Shown here: positions 22,201-28,669 of the stretch, one piece after another
How positions within the stretch are numbered: position 1 is the stretch's first letter
How the letters are laid out: every line of letters starts with the position of its first letter
NCBI GenBank assembly: GCA_034432795.1
Contig: DAOUBF010000071.1
Coordinates: forward strand, 1 to 28,669
Source of the DNA: DAOUBF01 sp034432795
Lineage (GTDB): Bacteria; Chloroflexota; Anaerolineae; DSLN01
DNA: 28,669 nucleotides
Reading direction: 5' to 3'
The notes under the pieces: model-generated
What the model was told of the DNA's origin: nothing
Seen by the model: the letters and a program-made list of their open reading frames with translations, nothing else
Databases searched by the model: none
Position numbers and translations under genes: made by a program

Positions 22201-23286
22201 ATGCTCACCCAAGCCGAAATTGACGCGCTTCTCGCCGCTGAACTCAACGCCCAGGAGTTACCTGCTGCTCAGCCGCCAGAGACTGTGCCAACGGCGATGG
22301 CCGCTGCCGCTGTCCCCGGCCAGGGCACGGCCGAGGGGGAAGATCGGGCCGGGCGTCAGCGCACTATTCGCCCGTATAACTTCTGGTCGCCCGACCTGTT
22401 CTCTAAAGAGCAGTTGCGCGCTGTGGAACTCATCCACGAGGACCTGGCGGAGCGCCTGGGGACAACGCTGCCGGCTTACCTGCGCACCGACCTGCGCCTG
22501 CGCCTGGCCCTGGTGGACCAGGGTCGCTTTGACGACCTCATCAACGAGCTGCCGCCGCAGACGCTCTTCAACATCTTGACATTGGAGCCTCTGCCCGGCC
22601 ACGCCATCCTGGTCATCAGCGATGAGGTCAGTTGGGTGATCCTAGAGCGCCTGCTGGGGGGCGGCGGGCGCAACGAGAACCGCGACTCGCCCAGGCCCAA
22701 CGCAGACGGGCGGGGCGGACGCAAACTGACCGAGATTGACCAGGTCCTGCTGCGCGGCGTGGTGGAGCATATCCTGGCGGAGATGAAAATCTCCTGGGGG
22801 AAGATCATCGCGCTCAACCCGCGCCTGGAGGACAGCACGCTCCACCACAACCGCGTACGCATCCTCATGGGCAGCGCACGGGTAGCTCTGATCACCTTTG
22901 AGTTGGTTATCCAGGGCATGAGTGGGACCATCAACCTCTATATCCCCTTCTCCATGCTCAAACCGATAGCCGAGGCCCTCAATCCCTATACCTGGCTCAG
23001 TGGTCAGGAGAAGCAACGCCAGGACGAGGCCGACCGCCAGAAGCTGCGGGAGCACCTCCTGGACCTGCATGTGCCGCTGTGCGTGATCCTGGGCAGCGCC
23101 GAGGTGAGCATGGCCGATCTCGTCAACCTCAGCCCAGGCGACGTGATCCGGCTGCAGACGCCCGTGGGCTATAGCCTGTCGGTGCATATCGGGGGCAGCC
23201 TGCGGTTTACCGCCCAGCCCGGCCTGCTGGGGCGCAAGCTCGCCGTGCGCATCACCAGCGCCATTTCACAAGGGGGTGAGACGTAA
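22201..23286 (+). CDS. fliM: Flagellar motor switch protein FliM
   Basis: A 361-residue FliM. The N-terminus, LTQAEIDALLAAE (2-14), is the CheY-phosphate-binding segment, so a chemotaxis CheY should control this motor. A variable linker (about 15-50) leads to the CheC-like middle domain (about 58-265) and the C-terminal SpoA-type surface domain (about 285-358; VPLCVILGSAEVSMADLVNLSPGDVI). It forms the C-ring with FliG and FliN. fliN starts 3 bp after its stop. Confidence 0.96.
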   Translation: MLTQAEIDALLAAELNAQELPAAQPPETVPTAMAAAAVPGQGTAEGEDRAGRQRTIRPYNFWSPDLFSKEQLRAVELIHEDLAERLGTTLPAYLRTDLRLRLALVDQGRFDDLINELPPQTLFNILTLEPLPGHAILVISDEVSWVILERLLGGGGRNENRDSPRPNADGRGGRKLTEIDQVLLRGVVEHILAEMKISWGKIIALNPRLEDSTLHHNRVRILMGSARVALITFELVIQGMSGTINLYIPFSMLKPIAEALNPYTWLSGQEKQRQDEADRQKLREHLLDLHVPLCVILGSAEVSMADLVNLSPGDVIRLQTPVGYSLSVHIGGSLRFTAQPGLLGRKLAVRITSAISQGGET

Positions 23287-23289
23287 GAT

Positions 23290-23718
23290 ATGGCTGACAA
23301 TGTCACTCTGAACGCGAGTGAAGGTTATGATCATCCACCAGACGATAGAGAAGGGCACAGCCCTGAGCGCAATGGTGGAGAGACGTTCGCAAGCGAGGTC
23401 GCCAGCATCCAGGTGGCCCGGTTTTCGCCGCTCGGCCCCGGCGCCCCACCAGCGCCAGAACCGGCCAGCCTGGACCTGCTACTGGATGTGCCCCTGCGCA
23501 TCACCGTGGAACTGGGGCGGGCGCATATGGCCGTGCGCGACGTGCTCGCCCTGCAGACCGGGTCGGTGGTTGAGCTGGACCGCGCCGCCGGGCAGCCGGT
23601 GGATGTCCTGGTCAACGACCGCCTCATCGCCCATGGTGAGGTGGTGGTGATTGAAGACCGTTTCGGCGTGCGCATCACCGAGATCGTTTCGCCGACCAAG
23701 CCGGCCTCAGCGACTTGA
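23290..23718 (+). CDS. fliN: Flagellar motor switch protein FliN
   Basis: A 142-residue FliN: an acidic, unstructured N-terminus (1-55) and a SpoA domain (about 57-135) with LLLDVPLRITVELGRAHMAVRDVLALQTGSVVELD and VLVNDRLIAHGEVVVIEDRFGVRITEI, typical of the ring-forming subunit at the base of the C-ring and docking site of the export ATPase complex. It is 3 bp after fliM, and fliO starts 11 bp on. Confidence 0.96.
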   Translation: MADNVTLNASEGYDHPPDDREGHSPERNGGETFASEVASIQVARFSPLGPGAPPAPEPASLDLLLDVPLRITVELGRAHMAVRDVLALQTGSVVELDRAAGQPVDVLVNDRLIAHGEVVVIEDRFGVRITEIVSPTKPASAT

Positions 23719-23729
23719 GAGGTAAGGTC

Positions 23730-24461
23730 ATGGGCCTGCGAGGAGGGCGTGGCAGAACTACCGCTCTGGTTGCGGCGGCTGTGCTCGTCCTGCTGGGTGG
23801 GGCAGTGTGGGCAGGGGCACAGGCCGCGTGGGCGACGACCATGACATTGGCCCCCACCCCAACCCTCCCCCTCTCCAGTACCGGTCTCTCCAGCACCGGC
23901 CTCTCCAGTACCGGGCTTCAGCCCGGTTGGCAGGGTGACTGGCCCTCGGGGATGGATTATGTCTCTGCTGCGCTCAAGTTCGGCCTGGTGCTGCTGCTCC
24001 TGTATGGCGCGTTGTGGGCACTGCGGCGCTACGCCCGCACCGGCTTCGTGCGTGGCGCACCGGATAGCCGGCGCCTGGCCCTGCTGGAGACCATGCCCCT
24101 GGCCCCGCGCCAGGCGCTCCACCTGGTGCGCGCCGATGACCGCACCCTGCTCCTGGGGGCGAGCGAGCGCGGGATCGTGTTCTTAGCCGATCTGACCGCC
24201 CCTATAGACGACGGGAGGGCAGGGGCAGGTCTGAGACCTGCCTCCACTGCTCCCTCCCCCCTCGCAAGGGAAGCTACTCCCTCCCCCCTCGTGGGGGAGA
24301 GTTGGGGTGGAGAGGATAGCTTCACCCCCTCCCTGTCCCTCCCCCATCAAAGGGGAGGGGATGTGTCCCTTCTCCAGGGCGAAGGGATCGCCCGGCTGGC
24401 CTCGGCCTTCGCGCAGCACCTGCGCCAGGCCATCCAACGGAGGGAGCACCATGCTGCGTAA
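23730..24461 (+). CDS. fliO: Flagellar export protein FliO with repeat-derived insertions
   Basis: A 243-residue FliO-like protein, which helps FliP assemble into the export gate. Signal-like hydrophobic stretch at 12-33, a repetitive linker, the true FliO transmembrane helix at about 79-97 (LKFGLVLLLLYGALWALRRY) and the conserved cytoplasmic part (LALLETMPLAPRQALHLVRADDRTLLLGAS, about 107-150). Two stretches look derived from the genome's palindromic repeats: residues about 40-66 (three tandem STGLS units encoded by 15-bp repeats) and about 163-220 (low-complexity PSPL, SLSLPHQRG). The core is intact. ATG at 23730 was chosen over an upstream TTG that overlaps fliN. It overlaps fliP by 11 bp. 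Confidence 0.85.
   Translation: MGLRGGRGRTTALVAAAVLVLLGGAVWAGAQAAWATTMTLAPTPTLPLSSTGLSSTGLSSTGLQPGWQGDWPSGMDYVSAALKFGLVLLLLYGALWALRRYARTGFVRGAPDSRRLALLETMPLAPRQALHLVRADDRTLLLGASERGIVFLADLTAPIDDGRAGAGLRPASTAPSPLAREATPSPLVGESWGGEDSFTPSLSLPHQRGGDVSLLQGEGIARLASAFAQHLRQAIQRREHHAA
23871..23915 (+). repeat. fliO: Three tandem 15-bp units inside fliO
   Basis: CTCTCCAGTACCGGT and two variants stand head to tail, encoding LSSTG three times. They follow a CCCCACCCCAACCCTCCCCC block like that at 6434 and lead into CCGGGCTTCAGCCCGG, a further palindrome. Confidence 0.85.
24247..24365 (+). repeat. fliO: Palindromic repeat material inside the 3' part of fliO
   Basis: TCCCTCCCCCCTCG occurs at 24251-24264 and 24278-24291, followed by GTGGGGGAGAGTTGGGG and by CCCTCCCCC...GGGGAGGGG-type blocks. 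The wording matches the intergenic family, but it is in frame here and translated. Confidence 0.75.
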
Positions 24462-25197
24462 GCTGGGCCTGATCGCCGTTCTGGGTCTGCTTCTGACCGC
24501 ATGCGCGCCGGAGGCGCAGCTTTCTGTGCCGGGCGTCAGCGTGACGGTCAACCAGCCGCAGGGGCCGCAGCAGGTGGTGGGCAGCATTCAACTCCTGCTG
24601 CTCATCACCGTCCTCAGCCTGGCGCCCGCCGTGCTCATCCTGATGACCGGCTTCACGCGCATTGTGATCGTCCTGTCCATCATCCGCAGCGCCATCGGCA
24701 CGCCCCAGATCCCGCCCAACCAAGTGGTGGTCGGCCTGGCGCTGGTGCTGACCTTGTTCGTCATGGCGCCGGTATGGGGGACGATCAATCAGGAGGCGCT
24801 TCAGCCCTATCTGCAAGGGCAGATTGACCAACAGACGGCGGCGGACCGCGCCATCCGACCCTTACGCGCCTTCATGCTGCGCCAGACGCGGGAGAAAGAC
24901 CTGTCACTGTTCCTGGCGCTCTCCAACCAGCCGCCCCCGGCGACGCCTGACGACGTGCCCACCTCGGCGATCATCCCGGCGTTCGTCATCAGCGAACTCA
25001 AGACCGCCTTCCAGATGGGCTTTATCCTGTTCGTGCCCTTCCTGATCATTGACATCGTCGTCTCCAGCACCCTACTTTCCATGGGCATGATGATGCTGCC
25101 GCCGTCCCTGGTCTCCCTGCCCTTTAAACTGCTCTTGTTCGTGATGGTGGACGGCTGGTATCTGGTGGTGCGATCGCTGGTAATGAGTTTTCACTGA
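24451..25197 (+). CDS. fliP: Flagellar export gate protein FliP
   Basis: A 248-residue FliP, core of the type III export gate with FliQ and FliR. Family wording is complete: LAPAVLILMTGFTRIVIVLSIIRSAIGTPQIPPNQVVVGLALVLTLFVM, RPLRAFMLRQTREKDLSLF, IIPAFVISELKTAFQMGFILFVPFLIIDIVV and SMGMMMLPPSLVSLPFKLLLFVMVDGW. FliP usually has a cleaved signal peptide; here the leader MLRKLGLIAVLGLLLTAC ends in a lipobox-like LTAC (C18). ATG 24451 is preceded by GGAGGGAG, and the frame open further upstream is only the fliO gene in another frame. It overlaps fliO by 11 bp. Confidence 0.96.
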   Translation: MLRKLGLIAVLGLLLTACAPEAQLSVPGVSVTVNQPQGPQQVVGSIQLLLLITVLSLAPAVLILMTGFTRIVIVLSIIRSAIGTPQIPPNQVVVGLALVLTLFVMAPVWGTINQEALQPYLQGQIDQQTAADRAIRPLRAFMLRQTREKDLSLFLALSNQPPPATPDDVPTSAIIPAFVISELKTAFQMGFILFVPFLIIDIVVSSTLLSMGMMMLPPSLVSLPFKLLLFVMVDGWYLVVRSLVMSFH

Positions 25198-25198
25198 C

Positions 25199-25316
25199 GG
25201 AGCGAAGCGAACCATGACCGAAGCCTACATTTTCACTTCAGTGGTTTAGCGGTGTGATGCCGTTGCGCTTTGGGGTGAGGAGCGAAGCGAACCATGACCG
25301 AAGCCTACATTTTCAC
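25199..25316 (+). repeat. 38-bp direct duplication of the fliQ ribosome site and start
   Basis: The 38 bases at 25199-25236 recur exactly at 25279-25316, offset by 80 bp. Each copy contains the GGAGCGAAGCG upstream stretch, the ATG and the first eight codons of fliQ up to the middle of codon 8. The second copy belongs to the intact gene. Confidence 0.95.
25214..25249 (+). pseudogene. Truncated duplicate of the fliQ start (11-codon minicistron)
   Basis: The first copy of the duplication reads MTEAYIFT, identical to FliQ, then SVV and TAG. It keeps the same upstream ribosome-binding context as the real gene, so it may still be translated. It is best seen as a remnant of a local duplication or slippage, not a functional gene; an effect on translation of real fliQ is possible. 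Confidence 0.8.
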
Positions 25317-25563
25317 CCTGGCCCAACAGACGTTCACGCTCATCTTAATGCTGGCTGCACCGATCCTCCTCGTCAGCCTGCTGGTGGGGTTGCTGGTAAG
25401 CATGTTTCAGGCCGCCACCCAGATCAGCGAGATCACCCTCACCTTCGTGCCCAAGATCCTGGCGGTGGCCCTGGTGATCGCGCTATTAGGCGGGTGGATG
25501 GCACAGCAATTGCTCAGCTACACGACCCGGTTGCTGTCGGAATTGCCCAATCTGGCGCCATGA
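25294..25563 (+). CDS. fliQ: Flagellar export gate protein FliQ
   Basis: An 89-residue FliQ with two transmembrane helices (about 14-38 and 52-76) and family wording MLAAPILLVSLLVGLLVSMFQAATQISEITLTFVPKILAV. Four copies join FliP and FliR in the export gate. Its start is duplicated 80 bp upstream. fliR, which often follows fliQ directly, is absent here: the next gene, overlapping by 4 bp (ATGA), encodes an HDOD protein. fliR, flhB and flhA must lie elsewhere if the flagellum is functional. Confidence 0.96.
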   Translation: MTEAYIFTLAQQTFTLILMLAAPILLVSLLVGLLVSMFQAATQISEITLTFVPKILAVALVIALLGGWMAQQLLSYTTRLLSELPNLAP

Positions 25564-26489
25564 CCAGCGGAGTGCAGATGCAGCAGGCCGCCACTGTCAA
25601 GCGCATTCTGGCCGACATCCAGGCGCTCAAGCCCATGCCCACATCGGCCATGCAGGCTCTCAAGCTGCTGGAGGCGCCGGACGTGGACGTGAAGGAGTTG
25701 GAGCGGCTGATCACCACCGATCAGGCGTTGACGGCGAATTTACTGCACCTGGCCAACTCGGCCTACTTCGCCTCCACGCAGCCGTGCACAACGGTCTCTG
25801 CGGCGATCATGCGCGTGGGCTTCAAGCAACTGCGCAGCACATTGTACAGCGCAGCCTTCTCCGGGACGCTCTCGCGTCGCCTGGCGGGTTACCAACTGGG
25901 GCCGGGCGAACTGTGGCGGCACTCTGTGGCGGTGGCCTGGGCCTCCCGCTGGCTGGGCCAGCAGATCCGCATGAACAGGCACGGCCCGCTGGGGACTCAG
26001 GACCTGGAGGAACTCTACATCGCCGGGCTGCTCCACGACATCGGCAAGATCATCCTCAATCAATACATCCGCGCCGATTACCGCGCCCTGATGGAGCAGA
26101 TGAGCCGCGAGGGCAAGAGCCTGATAGAGATAGAAACCGCCACCCTGGGGATGGACCACGCTGCGGTGGGCGCGGAGATGGCCTACCGCTGGCAGTTGCC
26201 CCCGCGCCTGGCGGACATCATCGGCAATCACCACTCCTCCACGCTGGCACAGACCGCCCCCCACCTGGCAGCAATGGTTCAATTGGCCGATACGCTCTGC
26301 CTGCGGCTGGGCATTGGCCTGACCCCGCGCATCATGCCGGACATCCCGGAGGCCAGCCTGGCCCTGATCGGCCTGGCCCCGGCCCAGGTGGAGACCTATG
26401 CCCAGGCGCTACGCGGCCCGATGACCACTGTCACCGACTTCTTCAACCGCACGCATGGCGCCTCCTGGCAGAAGGCCATGGGGGCCTGA
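25560..26489 (+). CDS. HDOD-domain protein with an intact-looking HD metal site
   Basis: A 309-residue protein with an HDOD domain (about 18-215; PMPTSAMQALKLLEAPDVDVKELERLITTDQALTANLLHLANSAYF). HDOD proteins usually act as signalling scaffolds and often lack the catalytic residues; this one has H121, H159-D160 (LLHDIGK), H200, H224-H225 and D244, a set that fits a metal-binding HD phosphohydrolase. It lacks the GYP motif of cyclic-di-GMP hydrolases. ATG 25560 was chosen for its ATGA overlap with fliQ; the frame open further upstream is only the fliQ gene in another frame. Its place in the flagellar operon suggests a link to motility control. Confidence 0.9.
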   Translation: MTSGVQMQQAATVKRILADIQALKPMPTSAMQALKLLEAPDVDVKELERLITTDQALTANLLHLANSAYFASTQPCTTVSAAIMRVGFKQLRSTLYSAAFSGTLSRRLAGYQLGPGELWRHSVAVAWASRWLGQQIRMNRHGPLGTQDLEELYIAGLLHDIGKIILNQYIRADYRALMEQMSREGKSLIEIETATLGMDHAAVGAEMAYRWQLPPRLADIIGNHHSSTLAQTAPHLAAMVQLADTLCLRLGIGLTPRIMPDIPEASLALIGLAPAQVETYAQALRGPMTTVTDFFNRTHGASWQKAMGA

Positions 26490-26496
26490 AGCTTTC

Positions 26497-26520
26497 GTAG
26501 GGCAGGTTTCCATACCCGCC
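26497..26520. repeat. 24-nt dispersed palindrome, copy 2
   Basis: GTAGGGCAGG-TTTCCATA-CCCGCC, matching copy 1 (16473-16496) at 21 of 24 positions. One C-G pair of the stem is changed to G-C on both arms, which preserves pairing; one further A-C mismatch is present. Confidence 0.7.
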
Positions 26521-26609
26521 TATTCGCTTGCCCATTCCGACCTTCCCCCTCTATTTTATCTAAATATATTTCCATCTCCTATCGGTTAACAATATTTATC
26601 CCATTTTTA

Positions 26610-26638
26610 TGGACAGCCAACTCCAAAGTGGCTATAGT
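26610..26638 (+). promoter_or_regulatory. Promoter of the chemoreceptor-cheW unit
   Basis: -35 TGGACA (5 of 6), 17-bp spacer, -10 TATAGT (5 of 6), in an AT-rich island (about 26550-26640) unlike its surroundings. The predicted start near 26645 gives a leader of about 100 nt. A separate transcript from the fli operon is implied. Confidence 0.75.
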
Positions 26639-26745
26639 GCCAGAGGGATGACATGGTGAGACGAGAATGAAACCCACCCACGATGCAGACCCATTCCGGG
26701 CGAATAGACCCGGTGAAGACCCTGTAAACACTGGAGGCTACGATT

Positions 26746-28473
26746 ATGAGCGACGAGTACAAAATGAGCTTGCGTGACTGGTTGTCTCAGATTCAGGTGC
26801 GTTTGATCGGGCTGATGCTGGCCCTGTTATTCCTGCCCATCCTCATGGGCCTCGCCTGGGACCATTGGGCAGGTCAGGGGCTGGCACCAGGCTGGCAGAC
26901 GCGGACGCTCATCCAGGTGTTGGTTGGCGGGGCCATCCTGGGAGCAGGCATTTGGATTATGCGACGTATCAGCCACAGGCTGACCGCGATCGGCCTGGTC
27001 GCGGATGCGTTCGCCACACGCGGCGATCTGAGCCAAACGCTTCCCGACAAGGGCAGAGATGAACTGGCGTGGACAGCCTATTCATTCAACCAGATGATGA
27101 AACGCCTGAATAAAATCGCCGATGCCCTGGATCAGATCGCGGGTGGCGATCTGACGGTAGAGATTCAGGTAAAGTCGGATAAGGACCGTTTGGGGGAAGC
27201 GCTTAACACGATGGTTGCCGGCCTGCGGCACCTGGTGGGGCAGGTGGCCGACAGCGCCTCCTCCCTTAGCGCCGCCTCTACCCAACTCGCGTCCGCCGCC
27301 GACCAGGCGGGCCAGGCCACCAGCCAAATCGCCACTACCATCCAACAAGTGGCCAAAGGCACCTCCCAGCAAACCCAGGCCGTCACCCAAACCGCCGCCG
27401 CCGTGGAGCAAATGTCCCGCGCCATTGACGGCGTCGCCAAGGGCGCACAGGAACAGGCCAACGCCGTGGCCAAAGCCTCCACCCTCACCGCCCAAATCTC
27501 CCAGGCCATTGAACAGGTCGCCCGCAGCGCCCAAGCCGGCGCCCACGCCGCCGCCCAGGCCGCCGCCACCGCCCAAGCCGGCGCCAAAACCGTAGAGCAA
27601 ACCGTCCAGGGCATGGCCGCCATCAAGGCCAAAGTGGGCCTCTCCGCCGACAAGGTCAAAGAAATGGGCCAGCGCTCCCAGCAAATCGGCGCCATCGTGG
27701 AAACCATTGACGACATTGCCTCCCAAACCAACCTGTTAGCCCTCAACGCCGCCATTGAAGCCGCCAGAGCCGGCGAGCACGGCAAGGGCTTCGCCGTCGT
27801 CGCCGATGAGGTGCGCAAGCTGGCCGAACGCGCCAGTGCCGCCACCAAGGAAATCGCCGACCTGATCCGCTCCATCCAGCACACCGTGGCCGAGGCCGTG
27901 GCCGCCATGGACGAGGGCGCCAGGGAAGTGGAACTGGGCGCCAGCCGCGCCGGAGAAGCCGGACAGGCCCTGGCCGACATCCGTCAGGTGGTGGAGGCGG
28001 TCAACCAGCAGGTGGAGGCCATCTCCGCCGCCGCCCAGCACATGGCCGCCAGTTCCAATGAACTGGTGGCGGCGATGGATGCGGTCAGCGCAGTGGTGGA
28101 GGAGAACACCGCCGCCACCGAGCAGATGGCCGCCGGCTCCACCCAGGTCACCCAGGCCATTGAGCACATCGCCAGTGTCAGCGAAGAGAACAGCGCCGCG
28201 GTGGAGGAGGTCTCCGCCGCCGCCGAGCAGATGAGCGCCCAGGTGCAGGAGGTCACCGCCTCGGCACAGGCCCTCTCCGACATGGCCCAGACCTTGCAGG
28301 AGGTGGTGGCCCAGTTCAGACTGTCGGCAGACGAAGCCCAGACCCCCGCTGTGACCAGACCCCAGGCGCGCAAGGCCACGCCCGCCCCCAGGCCCCCCGC
28401 CCCAGCCCCGGTCAAAGCCGGGGTGGGCAACGGCCACGCCTACCGCGAAGTCCAGGTGGGCAGGAGGGGCTAA
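26746..28473 (+). CDS. Methyl-accepting chemotaxis protein without a periplasmic sensor
   Basis: A 575-residue chemoreceptor. Two transmembrane helices (about 18-37 and 55-72) are joined by only about 17 outside residues, so there is no ligand domain. Two HAMP-like units follow (about 73-125 and 126-178), then a long coiled-coil signalling region with hairpin tip at about 318-362 (ETIDDIASQTNLLALNAAIEAARAG...GFAVVADEVRKLAER), which binds CheA and CheW. The tail is proline/alanine rich (about 530-575) without a clear CheR pentapeptide. Signals must come from the membrane, cytoplasm or partner proteins. GGAGG precedes the ATG. CAA codons for glutamine cluster in 27285-27735 and are absent later. 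Confidence 0.95.
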   Translation: MSDEYKMSLRDWLSQIQVRLIGLMLALLFLPILMGLAWDHWAGQGLAPGWQTRTLIQVLVGGAILGAGIWIMRRISHRLTAIGLVADAFATRGDLSQTLPDKGRDELAWTAYSFNQMMKRLNKIADALDQIAGGDLTVEIQVKSDKDRLGEALNTMVAGLRHLVGQVADSASSLSAASTQLASAADQAGQATSQIATTIQQVAKGTSQQTQAVTQTAAAVEQMSRAIDGVAKGAQEQANAVAKASTLTAQISQAIEQVARSAQAGAHAAAQAAATAQAGAKTVEQTVQGMAAIKAKVGLSADKVKEMGQRSQQIGAIVETIDDIASQTNLLALNAAIEAARAGEHGKGFAVVADEVRKLAERASAATKEIADLIRSIQHTVAEAVAAMDEGAREVELGASRAGEAGQALADIRQVVEAVNQQVEAISAAAQHMAASSNELVAAMDAVSAVVEENTAATEQMAAGSTQVTQAIEHIASVSEENSAAVEEVSAAAEQMSAQVQEVTASAQALSDMAQTLQEVVAQFRLSADEAQTPAVTRPQARKATPAPRPPAPAPVKAGVGNGHAYREVQVGRRG

Positions 28474-28474
28474 C

Positions 28475-28669
28475 ATGGAACACCAGCTTGTCGTGTTTGA
28501 CCTGGCCGGAGAGCACTATGGGGTGGACATCGCCGCCGTGGAGGGCATCATCAAGCTGCAGGCCATCACCTCCGTCCCCCATGCCCCCGCCTTCGTGGAA
28601 GGGGTGACCAACCTGCGCGGCAAGGTGTTGCCCGTGATTGACCTGCGCAAGCGCTTCGGCCTGCCCCAG
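28475..28669 (+). CDS. cheW: Chemotaxis coupling protein CheW, 5' part
   Basis: 65 codons are visible before the window ends. MEHQLVVFDLAGEHYGVDIAAVEGIIKLQAITSVPHAP, then GVTNLRGKVLPVIDLRKRFGL, is the standard opening of CheW, including the NLRGKVLPVIDLR core. CheW links chemoreceptors to CheA. It starts one base after the chemoreceptor stop, with AGGAGG inside the end of that gene, so the two are co-translated. A CheV or a longer multi-domain protein cannot be excluded, because the C-terminus is not seen. Confidence 0.93.
   Translation, partial: MEHQLVVFDLAGEHYGVDIAAVEGIIKLQAITSVPHAPAFVEGVTNLRGKVLPVIDLRKRFGLPQ

Noticed and set aside
23871..23915. CRISPR-like repeats
   Set aside because: Units are 15 bp, directly abutting, without spacers, and translated as part of FliO.
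25254..26489. 411-codon version of the HDOD gene starting before fliQ
   Set aside because: The upstream part is fliQ read in another frame; the ATGA overlap at 25560 gives a natural start and a complete domain.
26667..26777. 37-codon upstream reading frame overlapping the chemoreceptor start
   Set aside because: Weak ribosome site and no family resemblance; out-of-frame overlap is easily chance in a 100-nt leader.
27082..28476. Long minus-strand open frames opposite the chemoreceptor
   Set aside because: Gly/Leu- or Ala/Ser-rich repeats produced by reading the Ala/Gln-rich coiled coil backwards; no independent evidence.

Overview
The window is about 28.7 kb of GC-rich, densely packed bacterial DNA. 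It reads best as a chromosomal segment of a member of Chloroflexota (perhaps Anaerolineae-like). That placement is an inference from gene style, the many GC-rich palindromic intergenic repeats, a paired active/inactive M16 peptidase operon, and single-domain signalling proteins. No marker such as 16S rRNA is present. No tRNA, rRNA, IS transposase or CRISPR array was seen.

Layout. (1) 1-6364, minus strand: two M16 peptidases (one catalytic, one inactive partner) and acpS; then, after two hairpins, a histidine kinase, a membrane-anchored barrel-like protein and a NarL-type response regulator that runs off the left edge. (2) 6657-8528, plus: uvrC. (3) 8576-9383, plus: a ribbon-helix-helix antitoxin and PIN toxin pair on an apparently leaderless promoter. 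(4) 9423-9932, minus: a DUF1573-like membrane-anchored protein whose frame is interrupted by one UGA directly after a cysteine. The frame stays open for 59 more family-like codons, and a hairpin of bacterial SECIS type sits at the expected distance, so this is a strong candidate selenoprotein. (5) 10059-13045, plus: perfect consensus promoter, rpmF, a terminator-like hairpin, fabD, a beta-hydroxyacid dehydrogenase and fabG. (6) 13225-16194, plus: nusB, tatA/B, tatC and a cyclic-2,3-diphosphoglycerate-synthetase-type GTPase. (7) 16195-16653: a 459-bp gene-free stretch with direct repeats and several hairpins. (8) 16654-19515, plus: OmpR-type response regulator and a REC-GAF-PAS-histidine kinase. 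(9) 19746-26489, plus: a flagellar motor/export operon, flbD-motA-motB-fliL-fliM-fliN-fliO-fliP-fliQ, followed by an HDOD/HD gene where fliR would often lie. (10) 26746-28669, plus: a chemoreceptor and the start of cheW.

The right half encodes stator, switch, export gate, chemoreceptor and coupling protein, so the organism is probably flagellated and chemotactic. The middle holds housekeeping lipid, translation, repair and Tat-export genes. Promoters recur with an extended -10 of the form TGC-TATAAT, and at least two appear to start transcription at or next to the start codon. GC-rich palindromic repeats are scattered between genes and have also entered the reading frame of fliO. The observations most worth following up are the candidate selenoprotein at 9423-9932, the partial duplication of the fliQ start, the repeat invasion of fliO and the operator-like repeats over the antitoxin start.
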